Shown: one piece after another, positions 1 to 8,876 of the stretch
How positions within the stretch are numbered: the first letter of the stretch is position 1
Layout: every line of letters begins with the position of its first letter
Source: Terriglobales bacterium
Lineage (GTDB): Bacteria; Acidobacteriota; Terriglobia; Terriglobales; Acidobacteriaceae
Reading direction: 5' to 3'
DNA: 64,000 bases
NCBI GenBank assembly: GCA_025936825.1
Contig: JAICSO010000007.1
Coordinates: 147,517-211,516, forward strand
The notes under the pieces: model-generated
Told to the model about the DNA's origin: nothing
Seen by the model: the letters and a program-made list of their open reading frames with translations, nothing else
The model's database searches: none
Made by a program: the position numbers and the translations under genes

Positions 1-2
1 AA

Positions 3-449
3 CTGGGCCTGCTCGCGGGGATTCGTCGCGAGGCGCAACTGGTGTCACGGCATACCGGAATCACAGGAGACCTGCAACTGCCGGAAGAGATCCAACCGTT
101 GAGCCGTGAACTGGAAGTCGCAATTTATCGCTCGGTGCAGGAAGCTTTGCACAATATCGCTAAGCATTCCCAGGCCAAGCGATTCAACGTAAAGCTGGAA
201 GTGGGTTCGTCCAAAGCGACCGTACACATCGAAGACGATGGCGTCGGATTCTCACTTCGGACCGCGCGCGATCGTGGCTTCGGTTTGGAAGGAATGCGGG
301 AACGGGCCGCCGCACTGGGTGGATCCGTCACGGTTCGCTCGGGACAAGAAAAAGGTACGCGCGTCCGATTGGTATTTCCGCTAGAGCCGGCGCGCAACGT
401 GAACCCAACAACACTTGAGAACTCGATGCACGGCGTAAGCGCAGCCTGA
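3..449 (+). CDS. Sensor histidine kinase, C-terminal part (cut by window start)
   Basis: This is the C-terminal catalytic end of a two-component sensor kinase; the sensor and dimerisation parts lie before the window. The frame is open from base 3. The visible part holds the HATPase_c fold: an N-box around VQEALHNIAKHSQA, a G1 box EDDGVGF and a G2 box GFGLEGMRERAAALGG, followed by the final strands. The N-box and the short GLEGMRERA segment are typical of the NarX/UhpB/DegS class (HisKA_3). It ends 14 bases before the NarL-type regulator, so the two should be cotranscribed partners. Signal and targets cannot be deduced. An internal GTG at 42 is not a start, because the protein reads on upstream. 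Confidence 0.9.
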   Translation: MGLLAGIRREAQLVSRHTGITGDLQLPEEIQPLSRELEVAIYRSVQEALHNIAKHSQAKRFNVKLEVGSSKATVHIEDDGVGFSLRTARDRGFGLEGMRERAAALGGSVTVRSGQEKGTRVRLVFPLEPARNVNPTTLENSMHGVSAA

Positions 450-463
450 CTTCGTAATCATCC

Positions 464-1120
464 ATGCCAATTCGGTGCCTTATCGTTGATGACCATACCC
501 TCTTTCGGGAGGGACTAAAGCGGGTGCTGGAGAGCGAGCCTGGAATCGAGGTCGTGGGAGAAGCTCGCGATGCCTCCGAGGCCATCGAGCGCACCATGTT
601 CCTCAAGCCGGACGTTGTGCTGATGGATATAGGAATGCCGGGACTTTCCAGCTTTGAGGCCTCGCGACGAATCACGCGCGAGATGCCAGGACGGCGCGTG
701 ATCTTTCTCACCATGTACGAAGATGAGGAATACCTGCTGCAGTGCCTGGATGCGGGCGCTTCGGGGTACATCCTGAAAGATGCGCCGGCGCCCAGATTGA
801 TTGGCGCGGTTCGCGACGTGAGCGCCGGAAGGAAATACCTGAGCCCGCAAGTGCTTGGGAAGCTGGTTGACGATTTTCGTTCGCGCTCGACTTCTGGAGT
901 CGCACGCGGATCGACGCTTACGCCACGCGAGCGGGAAGTCATCAAGATGCTGGCGGAGGGGAATTCTGTCCGTCAAATTGCCGCAATTCTTGGGCTGAGC
1001 ATCAAGACGGTTGAGGCGCACAAGTTCAATCTCATGCGCAAGCTCAACATCCACAACAAAGCGCAGCTTGTGACCTACGCGATCCAGAAAAAGATCGTGA
1101 AGATGCCGGCCGGGGCGTAG
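464..1120 (+). CDS. NarL/FixJ-family response regulator
   Basis: A 218-residue DNA-binding response regulator. The N-terminal receiver has the acidic pair D9-D10, the phospho-acceptor Asp at about residue 55 in VLMDIGMPG and the conserved Lys in YILKDA near 105. The C-terminal LuxR-type helix-turn-helix begins at LTPREREVIKMLAEG and contains the recognition segment around GLSIKTVEAHKFNLMRKL. Length and order match the NarL family. It follows the kinase gene by 14 bases, which supports a cognate pair. Target genes are unknown; the next genes are on the other strand. Confidence 0.95.
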   Translation: MPIRCLIVDDHTLFREGLKRVLESEPGIEVVGEARDASEAIERTMFLKPDVVLMDIGMPGLSSFEASRRITREMPGRRVIFLTMYEDEEYLLQCLDAGASGYILKDAPAPRLIGAVRDVSAGRKYLSPQVLGKLVDDFRSRSTSGVARGSTLTPREREVIKMLAEGNSVRQIAAILGLSIKTVEAHKFNLMRKLNIHNKAQLVTYAIQKKIVKMPAGA

Positions 1121-1131
1121 GGATCGGAGGA

Positions 1132-1218
1132 TTGCAGATTCCAGATTGTAGATTGCCGATTTCGCTACTCCAATCTGCAATCTAAAATCGTCAATCTGAA
1201 ATCTTCAATCTACAATCT
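1132..1218. repeat. Short-period inverted repeat (ATCTxCAATCT family)
   Basis: The gap between two convergent genes is filled by roughly 10-base units of the form AGATTGNAGATT on the left and AATCTNNAATCT on the right. The two arms are therefore inverted copies and could fold into a long imperfect hairpin. A second copy of the family lies at 42731-42800. It may act as a bidirectional terminator here, but there is no clean T-tract. Confidence 0.75.
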
Positions 1219-1227
1219 CTCCTGGAT

Positions 1228-3444
1228 CTAGTACCGAAACCGGTATGTCAACTGAACCGAAACTGTTCTGGGATTGACGTAGTGTGTCCCACCGAAGGTG
1301 TTGCTGTTGTCGAGCAGGTAGTGGTTATTCGACAGGTTCAATCCAGTAAACCGCAAAGCCAGTTTCTCTCCGAAAGACTTCGCCAGACCCACGTCAAAAG
1401 TGGTATGCGCCGGCAAATGGCCCGGACCATCTCCATCCAGAAAACCTGACCCATAATTCAAGTCGAAGTTAGCTGACGTCTTCCAGGGCAGCGAGAGGTC
1501 GAGGCCCGTGCTTAGCGTATCGCGCTGATCGTGGTCGAGAGAGCACACCGGAGCGTCACAGGAATCGCCGCCGATCAGTCCGCCGGTGATGGATCCGGAC
1601 CATTCTGAGTAGGCATGCGAGTAGACAAGGTGGAACTGGGCAGTCTTCGCGATATGAGGGGAGGTGGCCGACGCTTCCCATCCGCGGAGACGCGCGTGAC
1701 TGAGGGTTACAGGAAAGAAGACGTTGGAATTTCCGAGCACGTCATGGTCAAAGAAGTTGCGGGCTCCCGTGCGGAAGTTGGCAACATCGAACGTCCAACC
1801 GGCGAATGGAATTGTCAGGCCCAATTCCCGCTGTTCGTCGCGCTCCCCGTGGAGGGGAAGAAAACACCGCGGATCTACAGAACTCTGGCATTGACTGCCC
1901 CCGAGGGTCGGATTGTTCACCGTAACTAGTGGCGGTGGCTGGTAGTAGCGCCCGTAGGACGCCCGCAGCGCCCACTTGAGTTTGGGAATCTGAACCGCGG
2001 CTCCGATTCGTGGGTCGGCTGAATTCTCGCTGACCGGGCCCTCATAGTGCGAGAGACGAACCCCGGTGTTGAAAATAAGCCAGGAAGCCGCCTTGATTTG
2101 CTCCTCAAGAAAGATCGCGGAGTTGCTGGCCCACGGCACGGTGCAGGTGGGGCCGAAGGAATTGGCCGGCACGAGCCTGTCCGTCACGGAATAGAACTGA
2201 TTGTCCCGCTCGGCAAACACCTGTAGGCCGGCATGGAAGTTGTGCCGTCCGCGCATGAGCCCCAAGTTCGCCACCCCGCCGAAGTAGTTTGAGCCGCGGT
2301 GGTATTCGGAAAGCACCGAATCCTGCGAACCAGGAAGGTAGTGCGCACGGTTAAAGTGGTAGAAGGGCGAGACAGTAAGCGAGATGCCTGTTCCAATCGT
2401 ATGTAGCCAGCTGAAATTGACGAAGTCGTCGCGCTCATCCTCGACGTCGTGAAGTGGGTCGGCTGGATTGATCGGGACCTGGTAGTGGTCTCCCCTAGCC
2501 GAAGCAACCAGGCGCAACTGGTTGGCGGGATCCTTGTTGAAGATCAGGGACGTGAACCCGCTGAGGCCCGCAGCCTGGTCATTGATGGCCTGAGGAACTG
2601 GAGTCTCCAATCCGAGATCAGTGCGGTATCCGGTTAAGCTGCCGTAGTAGGCGAAACGCTCGGTATGATCGCCGAAACTGATTTGATCGTTGGTGTTGTT
2701 GAAGCTGCCGTAGCTGGTCACCAGTTCGGCTTCCCGATTGCGCTCGAAGCCCGATCGCGTAACCACGTTAAAGACACCATAGGTGCGGTCACCGTACTCC
2801 GAGGAGTATCCGCCGCGCTGGACTTCGATGCTGTCAATGTCCTTGGGATCGAACTGTGGCCCGACATTCGACGCAATGCTGGTGTTCGGGACGGGTACGC
2901 CGTCGAGCAGCCACGAAACCTGGTGCCCTCCGCGAATGTGCAGCTGGTCGTGGACCACAAACGAGCCGGGCACATAGCTGGTGATCATAGCCATGCTGTT
3001 GGTGTCAGAGGCGCCCGGGGTTTCGGCGATGTCACGCCGGCTCACCACGCTGGTTGACGTCGAAGAGCCCGGATTGATGGTTTGGGCTTCATCCTTAACT
3101 TCGACCGACTCGTTGGCAACGGCGATGGTCAGGGGGAAGTGCAGGCGAACCTCGCTTGACGAAGTAACCGTGATCGCCTGTTCTTGCGGAACGAAGTTCG
3201 CAGCCTCCACCCGAACTGTATAAGAGCCGACAGGAACGTTCTCAAAGCGAAACTGGCCGGAGTCGTCGCTCGTTCGGCTTTGAGTCCAGTTGGAATCAAT
3301 CGCCGACAAAATGACGCTAGCGCCTTGGACAGGTCGATGCTCAGGGTCGTGGATCAAACCAGTGACCGAGCTGAAAATTGTGGCACTCAGGCTGGCGGCA
3401 AAGCACAAGCTTAGAACGCCAAGCCACGCGCATACTTTATGCAT
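1228..3444 (-). CDS. TonB-dependent receptor with N-terminal carboxypeptidase-regulatory-like domain
   Basis: An outer-membrane active-transport receptor of about 738 residues. The chosen start is the ATG at 3444, which opens a signal peptide (MHKVCAWLGVLSLCFA) and has a GGAGAG ribosome site just upstream; a longer frame begins at 3489. The order is: signal peptide; a beta-sandwich regulatory domain (VTGLIHDPEHRPVQGASV onward); a plug domain with the IRGGHQVSWLLDGVP motif; and a 22-strand-type barrel ending in YRFRY with a terminal aromatic, as outer-membrane proteins do. Ligand is unknown. The gene upstream on the same strand encodes a small Cys/His secreted protein, which could hint at metal uptake, but that is inference. 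Acidobacteria often have many such receptors. Confidence 0.9.
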   Translation of the reverse strand: MHKVCAWLGVLSLCFAASLSATIFSSVTGLIHDPEHRPVQGASVILSAIDSNWTQSRTSDDSGQFRFENVPVGSYTVRVEAANFVPQEQAITVTSSSEVRLHFPLTIAVANESVEVKDEAQTINPGSSTSTSVVSRRDIAETPGASDTNSMAMITSYVPGSFVVHDQLHIRGGHQVSWLLDGVPVPNTSIASNVGPQFDPKDIDSIEVQRGGYSSEYGDRTYGVFNVVTRSGFERNREAELVTSYGSFNNTNDQISFGDHTERFAYYGSLTGYRTDLGLETPVPQAINDQAAGLSGFTSLIFNKDPANQLRLVASARGDHYQVPINPADPLHDVEDERDDFVNFSWLHTIGTGISLTVSPFYHFNRAHYLPGSQDSVLSEYHRGSNYFGGVANLGLMRGRHNFHAGLQVFAERDNQFYSVTDRLVPANSFGPTCTVPWASNSAIFLEEQIKAASWLIFNTGVRLSHYEGPVSENSADPRIGAAVQIPKLKWALRASYGRYYQPPPLVTVNNPTLGGSQCQSSVDPRCFLPLHGERDEQRELGLTIPFAGWTFDVANFRTGARNFFDHDVLGNSNVFFPVTLSHARLRGWEASATSPHIAKTAQFHLVYSHAYSEWSGSITGGLIGGDSCDAPVCSLDHDQRDTLSTGLDLSLPWKTSANFDLNYGSGFLDGDGPGHLPAHTTFDVGLAKSFGEKLALRFTGLNLSNNHYLLDNSNTFGGTHYVNPRTVSVQLTYRFRY

Positions 3445-3520
3445 GGAACTCTCCGAGCAGCTGCGAGCCGAGCATCCAGCGGTGAGCAAGATCGCACGGC
3501 GAACTAACCTGAAATGAAGG

Positions 3521-3865
3521 CTAAGCTGCGATCAGGTAGCTCGGAGGAGCACGGTTGGAGAATCCCACGCCGTGGAATGCGGAAGGCGCGGAGGATCCTT
3601 CGCCAGAAGACGATTTGGATCCTGTCCAATTTGGCACGGAGGTATCGGGCTCAGCCAAAAGTGCAGAGTGCGGCGTCGTCAGAGGAGGGCAACAGTTCCC
3701 GTTTCGCTCTACCGGTGACGAAATCTGCGGCTGGTGACCTGGATGATGACCTAATCTACGGAGGCAGCAGGCGTGAGGCTGGACTCCAGATAGCGCCTGG
3801 AGCCAGGGCGTGAACCCCGCCAGCAGAAAACCCACGAGAAGTACCAATGCGGTCGTGCGGCGCAT
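3521..3865 (-). CDS. Small secreted protein with a His-Cys-Cys motif, unknown function
   Basis: A 114-residue frame with a clear N-terminal signal or anchor segment (MRRTTALVLLVGFLLAGFTPWLQAL) and then a low-complexity, Pro/Ser-rich body containing HACCLRR and a later CC pair. It lies 76 bases upstream of the TonB-dependent receptor on the same strand, so the two may be cotranscribed. No family is recognised. The His/Cys cluster could bind a metal, which is inference. There is no strong ribosome site, so the call is tentative. Confidence 0.5.
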   Translation of the reverse strand: MRRTTALVLLVGFLLAGFTPWLQALSGVQPHACCLRRLGHHPGHQPQISSPVERNGNCCPPLTTPHSALLAEPDTSVPNWTGSKSSSGEGSSAPSAFHGVGFSNRAPPSYLIAA

Positions 3866-3970
3866 GGTGAATGGCTAGAGGATAGCTTGTACGGCTAAAG
3901 ACCTGCAACTTTCCGCCGATATGTATCGTGACGAAATGCCGGCAATGCAATCGGACGCGATGGGTTTCGT

Positions 3971-4002
3971 AACTTCGATTGCGAAGTTCTGTAACAGAAC
4001 TT
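3971..4002. promoter_or_regulatory. Overlapping perfect palindromes, candidate operator
   Basis: Bases 3984-4002 form a perfect 9-1-9 palindrome (AAGTTCTGT, A, ACAGAACTT). It overlaps a second perfect 7-bp inverted repeat (3971-3977 with 3982-3988, AACTTCG/CGAAGTT). The two cannot form at once. The site lies about 87 bases before the start of the 92-residue zinc-ribbon-like gene at 4089. A dimeric repressor site, an attenuator-like switch, or the upstream end of a terminator are all possible. Confidence 0.45.
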
Positions 4003-4088
4003 TTACTCAGATTTTTTCTTGATGCTCTTGCATTTTGAAGCGAAACGGGAAAATAATTTGATTAGATTCTCGGACCAGGAGGCGACCC

Positions 4089-4367
4089 ATGGTATCAAAA
4101 TGCGCCAACCCTGAATGCTCCGCGCCCTTCCTCTACTTCCATCGTGGGAAACTTTTTCGCATTGATACTGAAGGTCGGCCGGACCGGCGCCGCAATATGG
4201 GCAACGAAAATACAAGCGGCAGGTGCCTGCGTCGAATTGAGTTTTATTGGTTGTGCGATGAGTGTGCGCTCAAGATGACGCTTGCCTTCGACAAAGTCAG
4301 CGGTGTTTTCGTGCGTCCACATGTTCCAGTTCAAGCGGTCAAACCTGCTGCGGTTGCCGCGGCTTAG
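4089..4367 (+). CDS. Small Cys-rich protein, probable zinc-ribbon type, unknown function
   Basis: A 92-residue protein preceded by a strong ribosome site (AGGAGG, spaced 6). It has two Cys pairs, CANPEC near residues 5-10 and CDEC near 57-60, separated by a basic central region. This suggests a single zinc-binding unit. The C-terminus is Ala/Val-rich. It overlaps the end of the convergent glycosyltransferase gene by 4 bases. No function can be assigned. Confidence 0.75.
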   Translation: MVSKCANPECSAPFLYFHRGKLFRIDTEGRPDRRRNMGNENTSGRCLRRIEFYWLCDECALKMTLAFDKVSGVFVRPHVPVQAVKPAAVAAA

Positions 4368-5092
4368 TGGACGCGATACCTTCCAGTTAGTGCATTCCAG
4401 CGGATTCTCAGTACCTCGCCCATCATTCGCAAGCCGTCGCGCAAGGGGCTGATTCGTGTACCGCCCACATCAGCCCACGCGACCGGAACTTCATCGATCC
4501 TGAACCCGAAATGCCGTCCTAGATACAGGATCTCCGGATCGAATCCCCAGCGCTCGATTTGCTGCAGCGGGAAAATCCGTTGCGCGGCTTCGCGAGTAAA
4601 TGCCTTGAAGCCGCACTGCGTATCTTTCTGTTTCAGCCTCAGCAGAATTCTTAGCGCGATATTGAATGCGCGGCCGTAGATCTGCCTCATCAGTTTCTGA
4701 CGTTTGGTCTGTGTTTCGGGCCGGAGCCAGCGCGAGCCAATCGCGATGCCGGCGCCGTCTGCGATCGCGGAAAGCAGTTTGGGGGCTTCCTCAATGGGTG
4801 CTGACAAATCGGCGTCGCTGAAGAGCAGCAGGTCGCCTGAGGCATGCAGCATCCCATTGCGAACGCTGTAACCCTTTCCACGATTGCCGGGATTCTCGAT
4901 CAGCTGCATGAAGGGGTAGCGTTGGGCGGATTGGCGGACAATATCCGGCGTGGCATCCTGCGATCCATCATTCACCACGATCACTTCCGCGTCCCAACGC
5001 TGCTCGATGACGTAGTTACCGACGCGCTCCAGGCTGGGTCCCAAGCGCTTGGCTTCGTTATATGCGGGTATGACGATGCTGTACTTGGGCAT
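4364..5092 (-). CDS. Family 2 glycosyltransferase (dolichyl-phosphate glucosyltransferase-like)
   Basis: The protein begins MPKYSIVIPAYNEAKRLG, the standard GT-A start, and carries VVNDGSQDATPD, then LFSDADLSAPIEE with the metal-binding DxD-type motif, then KDTQCGFKAFTREAAQRIF, typical of ALG5/DPM1-like enzymes that pass a sugar to a polyprenyl phosphate. There is no C-terminal membrane segment, so it probably acts at the cytoplasmic membrane face. A GTG at 5149 would overlap the upstream gene by 4 bases and suggests translational coupling, but family alignment favours the ATG at 5092. Donor and acceptor are not known. Confidence 0.88.
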   Translation of the reverse strand: MPKYSIVIPAYNEAKRLGPSLERVGNYVIEQRWDAEVIVVNDGSQDATPDIVRQSAQRYPFMQLIENPGNRGKGYSVRNGMLHASGDLLLFSDADLSAPIEEAPKLLSAIADGAGIAIGSRWLRPETQTKRQKLMRQIYGRAFNIALRILLRLKQKDTQCGFKAFTREAAQRIFPLQQIERWGFDPEILYLGRHFGFRIDEVPVAWADVGGTRISPLRDGLRMMGEVLRIRWNALTGRYRVH

Positions 5093-5145
5093 CAGCTTGG
5101 CAGTGGTGTTGAAACCATAAGGATTCGTGCAGCAAGTTCTGAAAC

Positions 5146-6846
5146 TCACTCCCGAATCAGGATTTTGTAGCGATACGTAATTGTTTTATCCTCACCTGCT
5201 TTTACGGCGAGGTCCCATGTTACACGCGAGGTCGGATTCATCTGCCGGATGACGTCCGCGAGCTTTTCCACATGTCCGTCGCCCGTCATCGATACCACTT
5301 CGCCTACGAATGAGCGCGTAATCACAAGGCGAATGTCTTTAGCTTTGAAGTTTTTCAGCTTCAGGGTTCCCTCGACGGTAACCGCATCGTAGTTGTTGCC
5401 ATCACGCTGCAAAACTCGCGCGGCTCGACCGACTTCGAGTTCTTTTTTGTCGACGCGGACGTCCGTCGCCACCGTCATCTTCAGGTCCGTGCTTGCCCCT
5501 TTCGGGGTATAGACCAGGGTGTCTTGTGATAGCGCCTGCACCCCAGAAATGACCATTCCCGGACCGCTCGTCCATGGGAATTTGGTGTTGTTTTTCAGAC
5601 GCAAGGAATGCCAGACGACATTGGCGAACTTTTCAGGCGACTGGTTATTCCCGTACGACGAAACTGGATTGCCGTAAACATCGACGCGTGGATTATCGAT
5701 GACCTCCCATTCGTAGAGATGCTCGAACGGAACGTCAGCAGCGAAGAGGTTGTAAGTGGCACGTTCGCCTTTTGCCAACGTCACGTTTGTCCGCTTGTAC
5801 AGGAATAGATCCTCTTCCGGCGCTCCTTGTGGTTCTTCGACGTTGGCGCTGAAATCACCTGGAAGTCTGGCGGCACCTGCCATGTCTTCCCGCATTGTCA
5901 TTTGACTCACGAGCGCATTGGCAAACTGGTTTCTGTCGTCGCGCTGTGCAGTTGCGCTCTGCAGGAATTCCGCCAACGACTGTCGCAGCGCCATCGGGGA
6001 CCACATGTCGGCAAACCGGAAGTTAGGGACGCCCACGACAAAAACCACTTCAGCGCCGCTGATGTCCTCGACGTCATTGGTCAAAACCGCTTGCATAGTG
6101 ATATGCGCGCTTTTTTCGTCCTGCAGCGAGACAAGATACGACGGGGTCCAACCGATGCCCTTCTGCAGGTACCCCATCGTGAGATTCGACGTCTGTCCTG
6201 CCCCCTTGATCCTGAAGCGGAGCGCCCTAGCCTCTTCTTCCTGCTGGAACGAAAGGTTAGGTGTCTCGCCCATTGAGACCAGTTGCACTGCGCCTGGATT
6301 CAAGCCGAGTACACCGCTATCAGTTTTGAACAACAGCAACTGCGACGGCACGGAGGCCGAGACATTGCTCAACATGAACGTCCTGTTCGACGACACCGGC
6401 TGGGGTCGCTGGTCCCAGTGATTGCCGCCGCTGAGTTCGAGGACCTGCCCCGCGTATTCCTTGCCATTGAACGTTATCGTCATCTTCTTTCCGGGATTGA
6501 TGCGGAGCAAATCCTGCAACGAGTCTGCCTTGTGTTCTTTTGCGGTCTTGTAACGGTACGCAACCAGCTCTTCGAGCGAAGTTCCAGGATCGTTGGGTGC
6601 CAGCCACAATGTTCCGAGTGCGGCGTCGGGAATCATGGGGATGACCGCTTCGCCGGAAGCAAGCTTGGCGCTGCCCAGGCGCACAAAGAATCCCAAGCCA
6701 TTCTTGAATACCGCGATGCTCGAACTCTTCAGGTTCGCTTCAGGAAGGCTCGCGGGGGTGTAGGTCTGATTGGTCTGACTCAGGCAACTTCCCGCACACA
6801 GGAGGAAGAAGATAAATAGAAGTATACGAATCTGATATGGTCGCAC
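5146..6846 (-). CDS. Secreted beta-rich protein, DUF4139-like, unknown function
   Basis: A large extracytoplasmic protein of about 566 residues. The chosen GTG at 6846 gives the signal sequence RPYQIRILLFIFFLLCAGSC and has GGGGAGGG five bases upstream; a longer ATG start at 6876 lacks this. The end of the signal (AGSC) could be read as a weak lipobox. The body is predicted beta-rich, and the final 150 residues, with KNFKAKDIRLVITR and TYRYKILIRE, resemble the C-terminal part of DUF4139 proteins. The stop overlaps the glycosyltransferase frame, so the two look like one transcription unit. The function is unknown; family assignment is tentative. Confidence 0.7.
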   Translation of the reverse strand: MRPYQIRILLFIFFLLCAGSCLSQTNQTYTPASLPEANLKSSSIAVFKNGLGFFVRLGSAKLASGEAVIPMIPDAALGTLWLAPNDPGTSLEELVAYRYKTAKEHKADSLQDLLRINPGKKMTITFNGKEYAGQVLELSGGNHWDQRPQPVSSNRTFMLSNVSASVPSQLLLFKTDSGVLGLNPGAVQLVSMGETPNLSFQQEEEARALRFRIKGAGQTSNLTMGYLQKGIGWTPSYLVSLQDEKSAHITMQAVLTNDVEDISGAEVVFVVGVPNFRFADMWSPMALRQSLAEFLQSATAQRDDRNQFANALVSQMTMREDMAGAARLPGDFSANVEEPQGAPEEDLFLYKRTNVTLAKGERATYNLFAADVPFEHLYEWEVIDNPRVDVYGNPVSSYGNNQSPEKFANVVWHSLRLKNNTKFPWTSGPGMVISGVQALSQDTLVYTPKGASTDLKMTVATDVRVDKKELEVGRAARVLQRDGNNYDAVTVEGTLKLKNFKAKDIRLVITRSFVGEVVSMTGDGHVEKLADVIRQMNPTSRVTWDLAVKAGEDKTITYRYKILIRE

Positions 6847-6963
6847 TGCCACCCTCCCCTTTTTAATTCCACTCATGGTATTTGCAGGGCGTACGTCTGT
6901 CTATCGAAAGGAGGAGAGGGGCATGGACCGTAAGTCTTGCCACGATGCGCTTAAAGAGGTGCT

Positions 6964-8004
6964 CTACGCGACTTGGCGCTGCTTCTCTAACATCGAGAAG
7001 TACTCGGAAACCAACTCTTCATCCCACAGTCCGGTGCGGGCCTCGTCGCGCATGGTGATGGCCGCCTGCTCGTGAGAGAGCGCAGGCTTGTAGGGACGGG
7101 CGGTACGCAAGGCGTCGTAAACGTCCACTACCTGTAAGATGCGCGCGAGAAGCGGGATCTCGCGTCCCTGCAGGGCGTCGGGATAGCCGCTGCCATTGAA
7201 GTGCTCGTGGTGGTTGCGAATGATGGGCAGTACCAGGCGCAGCGACTTCAGCGGACGGCAGATGTTCTCGCCGGTTACGGGATGGCGCTTCATCACCATC
7301 CATTCCTCGGGCGTGAGATTCGCACCCTTCTTCAAGATTTCGTCGGGCACGGCTATCTTTCCGAGGTCATGCAGGTAGCCGCCGCGCCGGAGAGCGATGA
7401 TTTCGTCCTCGTCAAGAAGCAGATGGCGTCCAAGGTTGCTGGCGTTCTCGGCCAGACGCTCGCAATGCCCCTCGGTATAGGGATCGCGGCTCTCGACGCT
7501 GAGCCCCAGCGTACACAGGACGCTCTCGGCAGTCTCCAATTCGTCAGTAAATTCCTTCAGCTTGATGAGCGACTTAACACGGGCAAAAAGTTCTTCGGGA
7601 AAAATTGGTTTGCTGAGGAAGTCGTCGGCTCCGGCTTCGATGCCGCGCACTCGGTCCTCACGCTCGCTCAGGCCGGTGATCAACACAACCGGAATCAGCC
7701 GCGTTGCCGAATTGTCCTTCAACTCGCGGCAGAATTCGTAACCCGACTTGCCGGGCATAATCACGTCGGAAAGGATCAGGTCGGGGAGACGGCGCATGAT
7801 TTCCGCTTCGGCCTGCAGGGCGTCGGGAACAGCAACCACGTCGTAACCTCGGGACGACAGCAGGTCGCGCATCAGCATCATCGTATTGGGATTGTCATCA
7901 ACGACGAGAATGCGCGGAAGACGGCGGCGCAGCGAGACATCCCCGCCAGCCGAGTTTTGCTGCCCGCGGGAGTAAATCGTGGAAAGCTTCCGGGCGGAAT
8001 CCAT
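6964..8004 (-). CDS. Response regulator with HD-GYP cyclic-di-GMP phosphodiesterase domain
   Basis: A 346-residue RpfG-type regulator. The receiver has the acidic pair VVDDN near residue 36, the phospho-acceptor Asp80 in LILSDVIMPG and the conserved Lys in DFLSKPI. The HD-GYP domain follows, with GYLHDLGKIAVP and the HHEHFNGSGYP signature; this family degrades c-di-GMP using a bound metal pair. The ATG at 8004 is chosen because of a GAGG four bases upstream; the frame extends to 8046. No partner kinase is adjacent, so input is unknown. A second HD-GYP gene lies at 53178. Confidence 0.93.
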   Translation of the reverse strand: MDSARKLSTIYSRGQQNSAGGDVSLRRRLPRILVVDDNPNTMMLMRDLLSSRGYDVVAVPDALQAEAEIMRRLPDLILSDVIMPGKSGYEFCRELKDNSATRLIPVVLITGLSEREDRVRGIEAGADDFLSKPIFPEELFARVKSLIKLKEFTDELETAESVLCTLGLSVESRDPYTEGHCERLAENASNLGRHLLLDEDEIIALRRGGYLHDLGKIAVPDEILKKGANLTPEEWMVMKRHPVTGENICRPLKSLRLVLPIIRNHHEHFNGSGYPDALQGREIPLLARILQVVDVYDALRTARPYKPALSHEQAAITMRDEARTGLWDEELVSEYFSMLEKQRQVA

Positions 8005-8187
8005 GTCCCTCACAGCCGAACCAAAACATTGTATGCGAGAAAGCAAATTCCCGCAGATACAATCCAGGTACTACATAGGAATAGATGGCAGATGCCGGTG
8101 CTCAGGATTTCCCGTTTGCGGAAAATCTCACCAACAAATGTTCGCATGACCTTGCAACCTTTGTGGAAGCAGTGTTCAGCTTGCGTT

Positions 8188-8853
8188 ATGAGAACGTTGG
8201 CGGGAATCTGCGTGTTTGCTTTCCTTGTGACCGGGACCGGTTCTGCGGCTAGCAAGCCACATGCGGTCGGATTCGGAAAATGGTCGGAGGTCAAGGTGCT
8301 CGTGGGCGATGACGAGAGCACGCCGGCGGAGATGAAGATCCGGCCATTGATCGTTGACGGACGAGTTAAGGAGTTCACCACCGGGATTGCACATGATGTG
8401 ACGGATCGAATCTTTGTTGTTCAGCGAGCGTATCGCTTGAACGATCTCCTTCCGCAGGAAAGTGGCTCGAGCCGCTGGCGTTGGCAACGAGGAGGCTGGT
8501 TGCTGGTGGATCGTACCAGCGGTCGGGTTCAAACCATCGCATTGCCCGCGTTTGATGCGTACTACTCGCAAGTGAGCTGGTTTCGCGACTATGCGGCCTA
8601 CTGCGGGCTCTCTGATGATGCGAGCATGCGATTCAGTGTCGTAGTTCAATTAGGCAGGCGTAAACCGCTGCTGAAGAAATCCGTGGGAGAGAAAAGCAAC
8701 GCGCCCGCGAACGCTTCGTGCCCGCCGCCAGTCTGGGCGCGCGCGCCAGTGCGCGTCACCTTCGATACGCCGGGAGAAGCGAAGTTCGCCTTCATAGTGC
8801 GCAGCCAGGCGGTGGATCTGGTGACCGAGGAAGACGACGAAGGCGGGAACTGA
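8188..8853 (+). CDS. Secreted hypothetical protein
   Basis: A 221-residue protein that starts with a good Sec signal peptide (MRTLAGICVFAFLVTGTGSA, cut after Ala). The mature part is soluble and mixed alpha/beta, with a Trp-rich centre (SRWRWQRGGWLLVDR) and an acidic tail DLVTEEDDEGGN. The same frame stays open back to 7201, but that part is antisense to the HD-GYP gene and is not taken as coding. An alternative ATG is at 8146. No family is recognised; similar short secreted proteins are common in acidobacteria. Confidence 0.7.
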   Translation: MRTLAGICVFAFLVTGTGSAASKPHAVGFGKWSEVKVLVGDDESTPAEMKIRPLIVDGRVKEFTTGIAHDVTDRIFVVQRAYRLNDLLPQESGSSRWRWQRGGWLLVDRTSGRVQTIALPAFDAYYSQVSWFRDYAAYCGLSDDASMRFSVVVQLGRRKPLLKKSVGEKSNAPANASCPPPVWARAPVRVTFDTPGEAKFAFIVRSQAVDLVTEEDDEGGN

Positions 8854-8876
8854 GATGACGCATAGCAATCAGCCTT

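Noticed and set aside
7201..8187. Upstream extension of the secreted protein gene at 8188
   Set aside because: This part is antisense to the HD-GYP regulator; the signal peptide at 8188 marks the real start.
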